Shown: in pieces, positions 43,858 to 52,376 of the stretch | How positions within the stretch are numbered: the first letter of the stretch is position 1 | How the letters are laid out: every line of letters starts with the position of its first letter | Assembly (NCBI GenBank): GCA_050313895.1 | Contig: JBNPMI010000001.1 | From: JALFST01 sp022779285 | GTDB lineage: Bacteria; Bacillota; Clostridia; Tissierellales; Peptoniphilaceae | Reading direction: 5' to 3' (one strand) | Length of the DNA stretch: 64,000 bases | Notes under the pieces: model-generated | What the model saw: the letters and a program-made list of their open reading frames with translations, nothing else | What the model was told of the DNA's origin: nothing | Database searches by the model: none | Made by a program: the position numbers and the translations under genes

Positions 43858-45219
43858 TTACTTGGTAACCGCTTCACGAATCTGATCGTTGACTTCGTTG
43901 ATCGATTTTACATATTCGTCCTCTGTGAGCGTTCCGGCTACCAGAGAGTTTACGGGGTCGAAGAAGATGGTACGTGCGTTCTTTCCTTCAAGATCAAATA
44001 CCGGGAATCCGCCAAGCGTTGCTTTTGCACCATTTTCATAAACACCGTTCATGGCCTTCGCTTCATCGGTCATGAAATTGGTAACTGTGCTGGTCGGCTG
44101 ATAAGCTCCGTTTTTCGCAAAGAGCTCAACGGCTTTATCGCTGTAAAGGAAGGCGACAAATTGTTTTGCGGCATCCTTGTTCTTGGCGCCTGCCGGAATC
44201 CAGCTCTGCTCAAGCCATGTAAAGCTGTAGCGGTCTCCGCCATCCTTCACTGCGGGAATCGGCATCATGCCCCACTTGAATCCGTCTGCACGAGGAGCAT
44301 CCTTCATTTCTCCGGCTACCCAGGAGCCGTTGGGCATGAAGAGGGCTTTATTGTCCAGAATGAGCTGCTGATTTTTTGTGAAATCCTGATCATTGGCCTG
44401 TGCCGGAGTCGTGGCATCCGTATAGGTTGCAAGCTTTGCGATGATATCGAATGCCTTCTTCGCCTCTTCGGTCTCCCAAATTCCCTTCTCGAAGGAAGTC
44501 GCCTTGTTGTAGAACTCAGGACCGCCTACAGTGTCAAGCAGCGCGTAGAAGAATGCATCGAAATATCCTGTTGTCGGATAGGTGAAAAGGGAGATGCCTT
44601 CGGCTTTCGCTTTATCGCCCAATGCCCACATTTCATCCCATGTCTTCGGAACCTCCCAGCCCTTCTGCTCAAAAAGTCCAGCGTTGTAATAAAGTCCGCA
44701 GGGAGAATAGAACATCGGTGCAAGGTAGAGCTTACCATCGCCATAGGGCTTCGTTGCTGTGGAATCCGTGATTCCTCCGATCAGCTTATCCTTGACCTTT
44801 CCCGTTTCTCCGGGAATCGTCATATCCAATACATCGGTGATTTCTTCAATGTTCTTATCTTTAATAAAGGTTTCGGTGAGCGCCGCATCACGGCCTGTTG
44901 CAAGGTGAATCACATCCGGATAATCTCCCGCCTTCATCTGCGGTCCGATGACATCCTCAAGCTTCTTGTCCATGACAAGCTCCACCTTGTTACCGGTGGC
45001 TTCTTCATATGCCTTGACAACCGCCTTCCAGCCCTCTTGTCCGTAGGCGGTTTCAATCGCTGCAACCTTGATCGTGGTGCCGCCGCTTTTCGCTGTCGAG
45101 GATTGCTCAACGGATGCTTTGGGAGCTTCGGAAGACTTTGCCGGCGCTTTTGAACTGCCGCAAGCGCCCAATGTCAGCGCGCACGCCAACAGCAGACCTA
45201 CAATTTTTTTTGTTTTCAT
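43858..45219 (-). CDS. extracellular sugar-binding lipoprotein (family 1 SBP)
   Basis: 453 residues. Start at 45219 after GGAGG. Signal peptide KKIVGLLLACALTLGACGSS with lipobox LGAC, then a Ser/Ala/Lys-rich linker and a binding-protein fold (TTIKVAAIETAYGQEGWKAV...; ALFMPNGSWVAGEMKDA). First gene of the GH112 operon; by context it probably binds galacto-N-biose or lacto-N-biose. Confidence 0.9.
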   Translation of the reverse strand: MKTKKIVGLLLACALTLGACGSSKAPAKSSEAPKASVEQSSTAKSGGTTIKVAAIETAYGQEGWKAVVKAYEEATGNKVELVMDKKLEDVIGPQMKAGDYPDVIHLATGRDAALTETFIKDKNIEEITDVLDMTIPGETGKVKDKLIGGITDSTATKPYGDGKLYLAPMFYSPCGLYYNAGLFEQKGWEVPKTWDEMWALGDKAKAEGISLFTYPTTGYFDAFFYALLDTVGGPEFYNKATSFEKGIWETEEAKKAFDIIAKLATYTDATTPAQANDQDFTKNQQLILDNKALFMPNGSWVAGEMKDAPRADGFKWGMMPIPAVKDGGDRYSFTWLEQSWIPAGAKNKDAAKQFVAFLYSDKAVELFAKNGAYQPTSTVTNFMTDEAKAMNGVYENGAKATLGGFPVFDLEGKNARTIFFDPVNSLVAGTLTEDEYVKSINEVNDQIREAVTK

Positions 45220-45297
45220 TTTATCCTCCATTTTAATAGAAGCGAAAGCATTTCTTGCATGAGAACCGCATCACAGCATGGTGAACGAAGCCCTATG

Positions 45298-45311
45298 TAA
45301 AAACGCTTTCC
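45298..45311 (-). promoter_or_regulatory. candidate cre site (catabolite control)
   Basis: Minus strand GGAAAGCGTTTTTA matches 11 of 14 bases of the cre consensus TGAAAGCGCTTTCA. It lies about 80 bases upstream of the binding-protein gene and downstream of an AT-rich promoter-like region (TGATAAAAT on the minus strand near 45357-45365), a position suited to CcpA roadblock repression. Tentative. Confidence 0.4.
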
Positions 45312-45434
45312 CAATGATAGTATGGTCCGTTCAATCCGGATTCCATCAACAGTATTTTATCATATTTGAACTAAATTTTTTATAAAATTTTAACTTATTT
45401 TTCACATTTTCCATTTCCTTTTTCTCACATTCCT

Positions 45435-45465
45435 CAAAAAAATCTCCGAGACTCTCTCGGAGATT
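45435..45465 (-). terminator. terminator after the PEPCK/HPrK-like gene
   Basis: 10-bp stem AATCTCCGAG/CTCGGAGATT with a 5-base loop, followed on the minus strand by TTTTT. It marks the end of the leftward purB-purA unit. Confidence 0.85.
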
Positions 45466-45481
45466 TTCAGAATCGGTTCCG

Positions 45482-47236
45482 TCAGCCTTCGACCTGAATC
45501 AGGCGAAACAGTTCTTTTGCGGCTTCTTCAGGCCCTGAGCTCTCATGTCCCGCGATTCCCAGCTGAGTGCGCAATACGCCGACGCGGACACCGGAGGTAA
45601 AGAGCACATCAAAATATTTATCAATCAAAGGCTTCATTTTTTCTTGCTTCTGTACAGGTCCAAAGGGATTGGCAAAATAAGAAGTCGTCAATCCCACCTC
45701 AGAAGTTGTCCCCTTGGTCATGCGCTTGCCTTCCAGAAAGGTGGGAATAGCTTCCTCTTTGCTTTGAAAAAGCTGTACCGAAGGATGCCGATCATCAACC
45801 GCCTCATAATTGTTCGCATAGAGGAAAAGATCGACGGAATGGCCTCGAGAAATTTCCTCATAGGACGAAACCGGTACAATGAGGCGCGCATTGACCTTAT
45901 CCGGATTCATGAAAATCGAACGGTCCAGTTCTTTAAAAGCATAACCGGAATCCAGATCATCCAGTCTCACAAATGCGCCAATTTCCGTACCGTAGGCTTG
46001 AATCGAGCCGTTGTCTTGCAATACGAATGTGCCCATATCGTCAAAGACGATGGTCATATCCGAAATATAGTCCGCCGCCAATTTTCGGAAGGCTTCAATG
46101 CTTTCCGATTTTCCGGCTCCGGAATCCCCCATAATGCATACATTGGCGCTCTTTCCGCTCTTGAGCGTCACAGTGACAAAGGCCCCGTGAATCGGCAGAT
46201 TCCCTCGATAGATTTGGCGTACATTGTGAAGCGTCAATACCATCTTCTTCATATAGCCGAAATAGTCATACTCCTCATGCTTGGAAACAAATCCCACCAT
46301 GATATCATTTGTCCGGTCGTAGTGGAAAATATCCTCGCCTTCCTCGCGATGATTCTCTCCACCCATAATATAGACAAGATCCGGCTTGCGGCCGGCAATT
46401 TCTCTTTCATTGGCAATTTCAAAGAGATTGGCCAATGCGATGCCATGCGTGAGGAAATCACGATGTACATAAACATAAGCCAGGAGATTCCCCACCCAAA
46501 TCGGCATACAGAAGAAATGATCCGGATTGATGCCGATTCGTTCCAGCGGATTGGCATCCACCTCGCGAAACACACCGCTACGCGTTGTCTTGCGCGGATA
46601 AGTGATAAAAGGCGTTTCCAATATGAGAGTCTTGATAAAAGGAATACCGCTCAGCTTTGTGTATTCGTGCGGAATCGGCCAAACAACAGGGCCGCAGATC
46701 ATACCAACATTAGTTCCGGCATGCACCTGACGATACACAAAGGGATCTGTCAAAGAAATATTGCGCGTAACCTGTCGGTAAAATGCCAGACAAAGCTCAT
46801 CAAAACGGCTCTTTGCCGTCAAAAAATAGCTTGAGGCCAGGCCATTGCCTGCACGATCCTCAAAAAGCACGCAATAGCGCTCAAGTCTTCTCCAATATGT
46901 GTAAAAGTCCTCGGCTGCCGAACGCAATGCCACACGATTTTCATAGACATCCGCATACTCCGGCAAGGACTCGCTGATCTCTCTCAGATCCATGGAACAA
47001 AGCAGCCTGACAAATCGACGGATCGCCGCAATCCGCTGATCCAACTCCTCCTGCGGGAAAAACCGATCCAGGATCTCTGCCGCATGCGAATGCGGTGCGG
47101 CCTCGATTTTTTTCAAATAGCGCTCCAGCAGCGAGCGAAATGCCTCGCTTTCCAGCAATTGGTCATAATTTGTATAATATCGCATCGAAAAATTGAAAAT
47201 CGCCTTACCGCGACTCAATGACCATTCCGTGTTCAT
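45482..47236 (-). CDS. PEPCK/HPr-kinase-like P-loop protein of unknown substrate
   Basis: 584 residues. The C-terminal ~230 residues look like the phosphoenolpyruvate carboxykinase/HPr kinase fold: Walker A IMGDSGAGKSESIEAF (closest to the HPr kinase G-x-SG-x-GKSE pattern), an acidic metal-binding stretch TIVFDDMGTFVL, an RLIVPVSSYEEI segment and a TSEVGLTTSYFANPFGP block recalling PEPCK. The N-terminal ~330 residues, with TNVGMICGPVVWPIPHEYTKL, are not recognised. It differs from normal ATP- or GTP-PEPCK and from ~310-residue HPr kinase. Last gene after lemA and DUF2207, and next to the GH112 operon. Kinase, carboxykinase or other activity cannot be told. Confidence 0.65.
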   Translation of the reverse strand: MNTEWSLSRGKAIFNFSMRYYTNYDQLLESEAFRSLLERYLKKIEAAPHSHAAEILDRFFPQEELDQRIAAIRRFVRLLCSMDLREISESLPEYADVYENRVALRSAAEDFYTYWRRLERYCVLFEDRAGNGLASSYFLTAKSRFDELCLAFYRQVTRNISLTDPFVYRQVHAGTNVGMICGPVVWPIPHEYTKLSGIPFIKTLILETPFITYPRKTTRSGVFREVDANPLERIGINPDHFFCMPIWVGNLLAYVYVHRDFLTHGIALANLFEIANEREIAGRKPDLVYIMGGENHREEGEDIFHYDRTNDIMVGFVSKHEEYDYFGYMKKMVLTLHNVRQIYRGNLPIHGAFVTVTLKSGKSANVCIMGDSGAGKSESIEAFRKLAADYISDMTIVFDDMGTFVLQDNGSIQAYGTEIGAFVRLDDLDSGYAFKELDRSIFMNPDKVNARLIVPVSSYEEISRGHSVDLFLYANNYEAVDDRHPSVQLFQSKEEAIPTFLEGKRMTKGTTSEVGLTTSYFANPFGPVQKQEKMKPLIDKYFDVLFTSGVRVGVLRTQLGIAGHESSGPEEAAKELFRLIQVEG

Positions 47237-47293
47237 AGATTCTCCTTTCTTCGAGTGGATTTTCTACATTGCCGAAGGCTTCTACGGGGAACT

Positions 47294-48994
47294 CTATCGC
47301 GATCCGCCGCCGCCTCCGCCAAAGCTTCCTCCGCCACCTCCGCTGAAGGAAATACCGCCTCCGCCGCCGGAGGAGTGCGCTGCCACAGATGAATGATAGG
47401 CATCCATAATGCTTGAGGAAACCGCGTAAGCAAAGTAAAGATTGTTCGACGAGAGAGAACTCATCTGCTCATATTCCGGATTCACGATCTTGAATTGCTC
47501 ATAAACCTTCTCCGCAATTCCGAAATATGCCGCCCAGATCAGCCATGAATCCCAAATCATGACATCCTGCTGCTCTCGCTCCGCAAGTAAGGAATAATCG
47601 CTGAGGTATTGCTTGAAGCCCTGCATATTATTCGCTAATTCCACGCCTGCCGCAGAGGCTTCCTTTTTGATAATGGGGAATCCGAAGGACTTACCTCTTT
47701 TGGATTCGATATAACCCTTCTTTTCCATCTCAGCCTCTGAAAAGCTGGAAATTGATTCTTCGAATGCTTGAAAATCGGAATAATGCTTTCTGATGTACCG
47801 ATTGAATTCCTTCTCTTCCAGCATTGGATCTCCGCTGCCTGCCGCCTCACAAATGATCGTCCAAAGCTTCTTTTCAATTGCGGAATCTCCATCTCTCGGC
47901 TCCTTTGAAGGAATCCAGTAATTGGAGATATCCTTTTTGAAGATCAAACCTTTTTCCTCCATGCGCTGCTCAATACGCCCTTCACGGAGCCATTTCAGAA
48001 AAAACGCCGCGATCACATTTTCCGTGGATGCTCCCAGGATGACTGCCGTATCTGCAAAAGGACCCGCATAGGGCGGTTCATGAAAATAATAATCCTTTGC
48101 CACGGTAGGACGTACGCGGAGCCGTTTCTTGCGCTTACTCATGGAAATGAAAAATCTAACGCCGAATGCTATCGCTATCAAATAGGGCACAATATCGGAA
48201 AACGAGCGGACGGCTGAAAAAATTCCATTGTCTTCACCGGAGTCATAGGCATCGGGATCCCCCATTGTGGATCCCTCTCGTGCAAGGCTCAAAAGCCCGT
48301 CCGAGGTATACTCGAGATTGCTCGTTGTCTGAAATGTATTTTCCGGGAAGATTGCCAAAAGCACCATGTATTCCTCGGAAGAAAAATTCTCTCCCGAATC
48401 CATTGTGATCTCCTGCGTGCCGAGATTTGTCTTGCCTTCCCAGCCGAATCCCCACATCCGTGTTTTCGGATATTCATAAGAAAATCCGATATCGTTGGAA
48501 ACGGCAATGTGCACACGGCTGATCGGCTCCATATCCTTGGCTATGAATTGCCAATAAACCGCCTGCGCCTTATCCTCCAGAAGCTTGACAACATTGCTCA
48601 CGCGATAGGTGATGGTGAAATCCTTCCGTCCGTAGCTCCCGATGCCGAAACAGAGCTCCACTCCGTTGGAAACGGGATGAATTCCGTATTTTCCCGCCTT
48701 TTCTTCCAATGAAGCGTTGATATCCCATTCTCCGATGTCTGTAAGAGGCCTGCCCTCTTCTGAGACGGAAACATCCGAGATCTCGCTGTCTCCTAAATGA
48801 GTAAGGGAAAGGAAGTGCTCCGTACCGTGGTCAACATGGAAAACCCTGTGATCCGTTACCGTCATGGAACCGTCTTCATGCAAAACTGCCCGAATATCGA
48901 TGGAATCAATATTGTTCGCATATGCCGCCCGGGGCAGAAAAAACAGAAGGACGGCCGCAAACAGTGCTACAAGCCATCCTTTCGCTTTTACCAT
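47294..48994 (-). CDS. DUF2207 membrane protein with glycine-rich tail
   Basis: 566 residues. Signal peptide (WLVALFAAVLLFFLPRAAYA), an extracytoplasmic beta-rich DUF2207 domain (IRAVLHEDGSMTVTDHRVF), a membrane helix near residue 270 (IVPYLIAIAFGVRFFIS), a cytoplasmic part with GRIEQRMEEKGLIF and a glycine-rich end (SSGGGGGISFSGGGGGSFG). Typical partner of LemA, whose gene it overlaps by 7 bases. Function unknown; envelope-related in known cases. Confidence 0.88.
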   Translation of the reverse strand: MVKAKGWLVALFAAVLLFFLPRAAYANNIDSIDIRAVLHEDGSMTVTDHRVFHVDHGTEHFLSLTHLGDSEISDVSVSEEGRPLTDIGEWDINASLEEKAGKYGIHPVSNGVELCFGIGSYGRKDFTITYRVSNVVKLLEDKAQAVYWQFIAKDMEPISRVHIAVSNDIGFSYEYPKTRMWGFGWEGKTNLGTQEITMDSGENFSSEEYMVLLAIFPENTFQTTSNLEYTSDGLLSLAREGSTMGDPDAYDSGEDNGIFSAVRSFSDIVPYLIAIAFGVRFFISMSKRKKRLRVRPTVAKDYYFHEPPYAGPFADTAVILGASTENVIAAFFLKWLREGRIEQRMEEKGLIFKKDISNYWIPSKEPRDGDSAIEKKLWTIICEAAGSGDPMLEEKEFNRYIRKHYSDFQAFEESISSFSEAEMEKKGYIESKRGKSFGFPIIKKEASAAGVELANNMQGFKQYLSDYSLLAEREQQDVMIWDSWLIWAAYFGIAEKVYEQFKIVNPEYEQMSSLSSNNLYFAYAVSSSIMDAYHSSVAAHSSGGGGGISFSGGGGGSFGGGGGGSR

Positions 48995-49542
48995 TGCGGC
49001 ATCTCCGCTTTTTCGGTGCTGTTTTGGAAATATTCCATTGTCCGGAATCCGAACATACCTGCAACAATATTTGTCGGGAACTGTTGTAATGTACGATTGA
49101 GCTTGGTCACCGTATCGTTGTACAGCATTCGGGAATGACGCACATTATCTTCATAACGATTGATGCTGTCCATGGTTGTCTGATAGACGGACGAGGCCTT
49201 GAGATCCGGATAGTTTTCCGCTACGGCATAAATCTGTGTCAAGGCACGCTGGAAAAGTTTCTCGTCCTGAGCGACATCTCTGACTGTAGAGCCGGAGCTG
49301 ACACGGGTACGGCTTTCCGTAATCGACTTCAGGGTATCCGCTTCATGCGCCTGGTAGCTCTTTGTAGCGTCGATCAGGCTCTTGAGCGCATCCCAGCGGG
49401 ATTCAATCTGCGCTGCAATCTGTCCCATGGAGTTGTGTACCATTTCACGCAAGGCGACGAGACGATTGTATATACCGATGACCCAAAGTACGATCAATAC
49501 GATGATGGCCAGCGGAATGAGCCAATATAGCATTTTATTCAT
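48988..49542 (-). CDS. lemA: LemA family protein
   Basis: 184 residues. N-terminal membrane helix (MLYWLIPLAIIVLIVLWVIGIYNRLVAL) followed by a helical bundle with the family pattern SRWDALKSLIDATKSYQAHE, YPDLKASSVYQ and YNDTVTKLNRTLQQFPTNIVAGMFGF. I start it at 49542 behind AGGAGG; a frame open to 49596 overlaps the end of purA. Forms the usual LemA-DUF2207 pair. Confidence 0.9.
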   Translation of the reverse strand: MNKMLYWLIPLAIIVLIVLWVIGIYNRLVALREMVHNSMGQIAAQIESRWDALKSLIDATKSYQAHEADTLKSITESRTRVSSGSTVRDVAQDEKLFQRALTQIYAVAENYPDLKASSVYQTTMDSINRYEDNVRHSRMLYNDTVTKLNRTLQQFPTNIVAGMFGFRTMEYFQNSTEKAEMPQW

Positions 49543-49561
49543 AACGTGATTCCTCCTGTTT

Positions 49562-50836
49562 TCAGTTGCGTTCAATATAGTCTTCACGCTCCGCACCCAC
49601 AGAAATAAAGCGGATGGGGCAGTTCATGGCCTTCTCAATATAGCTGACATAATCCTGTGCATTCTTCGGCAGATCCTCGAATTTACGGCATTTTGAAATG
49701 TCCTCGGAAAAACCGGGAAGATATTCGTACACAGGCTTACACATTTCCAATTCATGCTCCGGCCCGAAACGATCGATACGTTCTCCGTTGAGCTCATATC
49801 CTACACAGACAGGAATTTTCCGAAGTCCGGAAAGAACGTCCAGCTTGGTAAGCGCCAGCTCTGTCGCTCCCTGCATGCGCACGCCATAACGAGAAGCGAT
49901 CACATCAAATCCGCCGACTCTGCGCGGACGACCTGTGGCGGCGCCATATTCTTTGCCTGCCTCGCGAAGCTCTTTCCCCTCGTCACCGAAAAACTCACAA
50001 ACAAAGGGGCCTTCTCCCACGCAGCTGGAATACGCCTTGGTGATTCCGATCACGCGGTCCAGACGACGGTTCGGCACACCGGCACCCAGCGTAGCATATG
50101 CTGCAAGCGTGGATGAGGAGGAAGTATAGGGATAGATTCCGTAATCGATGTCTCGAAGGGCGCCCAGCTGCGCCTCAAACAATATGTTTTTTCCCTCTTC
50201 CGCCGCATGCTCCAAATATTCACTGCTGTCACGCACAAAGTCACGCAACTGCATGCCGTATTCATCGATCCATGCCCACATCTCATCCGCAGAAATGGCT
50301 TCATGGCGATATCCGCCTTCCACGATCAGATTCTTCCACTCCACAATATCCTTGAGGCGCTCCTTCATTTGATTGGGATCAAAAAGATCTCCCATGCGAA
50401 GTGTCTTTTTCATGTATTTATCACCATATACGGGAGCAATCCCCCGGCGCGTGGATCCGTATTTTTTATCTGCCAGACGATCCTCCTCCAAATTGTCCAG
50501 GAGACGATGGTAGGGCATGCAGATCGTTGCACGATCGCTGATCAAAAGATTCATCGGCGTGATCGTGATTCCCTGCTTGCGCAAGGAGGCAATCTCCTTG
50601 ACCAGGTGTTCCACATCAATCACCATACCGGGCCCCAGGACATTCATGGTCCCGTCGCGGAGAATTCCGGAAGGCAAAAGATTCAGAATAAAACGTCCTC
50701 TTTCGTTCACGACGGTATGACCCGCGTTATTTCCTCCCTGATAACGAACAACAACCTCATAACGGGCGCTCAGCAGATCGACCATACGTCCCTTGCCTTC
50801 ATCGCCCCAGTTTATTCCGACTACTCCTGAAAGCAT
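49562..50836 (-). CDS. purA: adenylosuccinate synthase
   Basis: 424 residues. GTP-binding N terminus VVGINWGDEGKGRMVD, QGGNNAGHTVV, STRRGIAPVYGDKYMKKT and C-terminal RPRRVGGFDVIASRYGV. Joins IMP and aspartate using GTP in AMP synthesis. 18 bases after purB, which performs the next step, and 19 bases before lemA. Confidence 0.97.
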   Translation of the reverse strand: MLSGVVGINWGDEGKGRMVDLLSARYEVVVRYQGGNNAGHTVVNERGRFILNLLPSGILRDGTMNVLGPGMVIDVEHLVKEIASLRKQGITITPMNLLISDRATICMPYHRLLDNLEEDRLADKKYGSTRRGIAPVYGDKYMKKTLRMGDLFDPNQMKERLKDIVEWKNLIVEGGYRHEAISADEMWAWIDEYGMQLRDFVRDSSEYLEHAAEEGKNILFEAQLGALRDIDYGIYPYTSSSSTLAAYATLGAGVPNRRLDRVIGITKAYSSCVGEGPFVCEFFGDEGKELREAGKEYGAATGRPRRVGGFDVIASRYGVRMQGATELALTKLDVLSGLRKIPVCVGYELNGERIDRFGPEHELEMCKPVYEYLPGFSEDISKCRKFEDLPKNAQDYVSYIEKAMNCPIRFISVGAEREDYIERN

Positions 50837-50854
50837 TCTTGCCTCCTTATTCGT

Positions 50855-52285
50855 TTAGACCTCTATTTCCGCATGCTCCGAACAAATATCCGTATACTCT
50901 GCAAGCAACGGACGAACTCTGTTTTGAAGAAAATCCTCCGTTTGCTGCGGTGCAAGACCGACAAATTTGCCCGTATTGAGTATATCAGCAAAGTCTTCTC
51001 GTGTCATCTCAAAACGGGGATCCGCCGCCAGGATTTCCAGCAACGGATTGTCCTCTCCTCTCTGCTTGACACGATAGGCTGCCTCCTGAGAAGCCATGCG
51101 AATGACCTCATGCAGCTCCTGCCTGTTGCCCCCGCGTTCCACAGCATGCATCAGAATATTTTCGGACGCAATGAAAGGAAGCTCCTCCTGCAGCATACGC
51201 TCTGCACGCTTCGGATAGACGACCAGCCCCGAAACCACATTTTCAGCAAGGCGCAGGATTCCGTCCGTCCCGAGAAAGGCTTCCGCCAGGACAATCCGCC
51301 TGTTCGCGGAATCATCCAACGTTCTCTCCAGCCATTGATTGACAGACGTATCCGGCGTGTTTTCCGCCGTATGAATGACCAATCTCGATAGGGAAACTAT
51401 GCGTTCGCAGCGCATCGGATTGCGTTTATAGGGCATTGCGGACGAGCCCACCTGCTTTTGTTCAAAGGGCTCATCCACCACCTTATCATGCGACATCAGG
51501 CGAATATCCGTCGCCATCTTGGATATGCTTTGTGCGATTCCTGAAAGCACGGAAAGCGCGAAATAATCCACCTTTCTCGGATAGGTCTGCCCGGAAATCG
51601 GAAGCACCTCCGTGAATCCGAATTCGTGAGCGATGCGTTTTTCCAACGCACGTACCTTTTCCGCATCGCCTTCAAAGAGAGATAAAAAGCTGGCGGCTGT
51701 TCCCGTCGCTCCCTTACAGCCGAAAAAAGGAATCCGGGCGATTCGATATTCCAGCTGATCCAGATCCTCGATCAGATCCTGAAGCCACATGCACGCTCGT
51801 TTTCCCAGCGTCGTCGGCTGTGCCGCCTGATAATGCGTATAGGCGAGAATCGCCTGATCCTTTTGCTTCTCCGCAAAGGCCGCCAGTGCGCGAATCACCG
51901 CGACCAGCCGGACCCGTATCAGCTCCAGGCCCTCTCTGAGGGTCATCAGATCCGTATTGTCGCCCACATAGCTGCTCGTGGCTCCCAGATGAATAATGGG
52001 CGCAGCCTTCGGACATTGGTCGGCATAGGCATGAATGTGCGCCATAACATCATGACGAAGCTCCTTTTCATAGCGAGCGACCGCATCATAATCAATTGGA
52101 TCTCTGTGCCGACGCATCTCTTCAATTTGCTCCTCGGAAATCGGCAAGCCCAAGGCTCGTTCGCTTTCAGCTAAGGCGATCCACAATTTTCTCCAGGTTA
52201 TGAATTTATGATCGGGCGAATAGATCCTTTGCATCTCTTCGGATGCATAGCGTCCCCATAATGGATTTTGATAATGCTCTGCCAT
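50855..52285 (-). CDS. purB: adenylosuccinate lyase
   Basis: 476 residues. Superfamily signature GSSAMPYKRNPMRCERI, active-site His in LGATSSYVGDNTDL and TGTAASFLSLFEGD. Splits adenylosuccinate to AMP and SAICAR to AICAR. Start at 52285 (MAEHYQNPLWGRY) after AAAAGGAGG; the frame is open for 35 codons more but these pass through a terminator hairpin. Confidence 0.96.
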   Translation of the reverse strand: MAEHYQNPLWGRYASEEMQRIYSPDHKFITWRKLWIALAESERALGLPISEEQIEEMRRHRDPIDYDAVARYEKELRHDVMAHIHAYADQCPKAAPIIHLGATSSYVGDNTDLMTLREGLELIRVRLVAVIRALAAFAEKQKDQAILAYTHYQAAQPTTLGKRACMWLQDLIEDLDQLEYRIARIPFFGCKGATGTAASFLSLFEGDAEKVRALEKRIAHEFGFTEVLPISGQTYPRKVDYFALSVLSGIAQSISKMATDIRLMSHDKVVDEPFEQKQVGSSAMPYKRNPMRCERIVSLSRLVIHTAENTPDTSVNQWLERTLDDSANRRIVLAEAFLGTDGILRLAENVVSGLVVYPKRAERMLQEELPFIASENILMHAVERGGNRQELHEVIRMASQEAAYRVKQRGEDNPLLEILAADPRFEMTREDFADILNTGKFVGLAPQQTEDFLQNRVRPLLAEYTDICSEHAEIEV

Positions 52286-52313
52286 ATGTCCTCCTTTTGA
52301 CCCCTGAAAATAA

Positions 52314-52350
52314 CAAAATAAAGCCGGGATTATGATATCACAATCCCGGC
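52314..52350 (-). terminator. terminator between the ABC permease gene and purB
   Basis: Perfect 9-bp stem GCCGGGATT/AATCCCGGC with a 10-base loop, then TTTATTTT on the minus strand. Confidence 0.85.
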
Positions 52351-52376
52351 CCTCTTCGCGCATCCTTCCTCCGTTC

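Noticed and set aside
43855..45153. Rightward open frame of 432 codons
   Set aside because: Exactly antisense to the sugar-binding lipoprotein gene; no ribosome site and no recognisable domain.
45545..46834. Rightward open frame of 429 codons
   Set aside because: Antisense to the PEPCK/HPrK-like gene, with no domain or ribosome site.
47193..47396. Proline-rich rightward ORF (PPPPPPKLPPPPP)
   Set aside because: It is the reverse complement of the glycine-rich tail of the DUF2207 protein.
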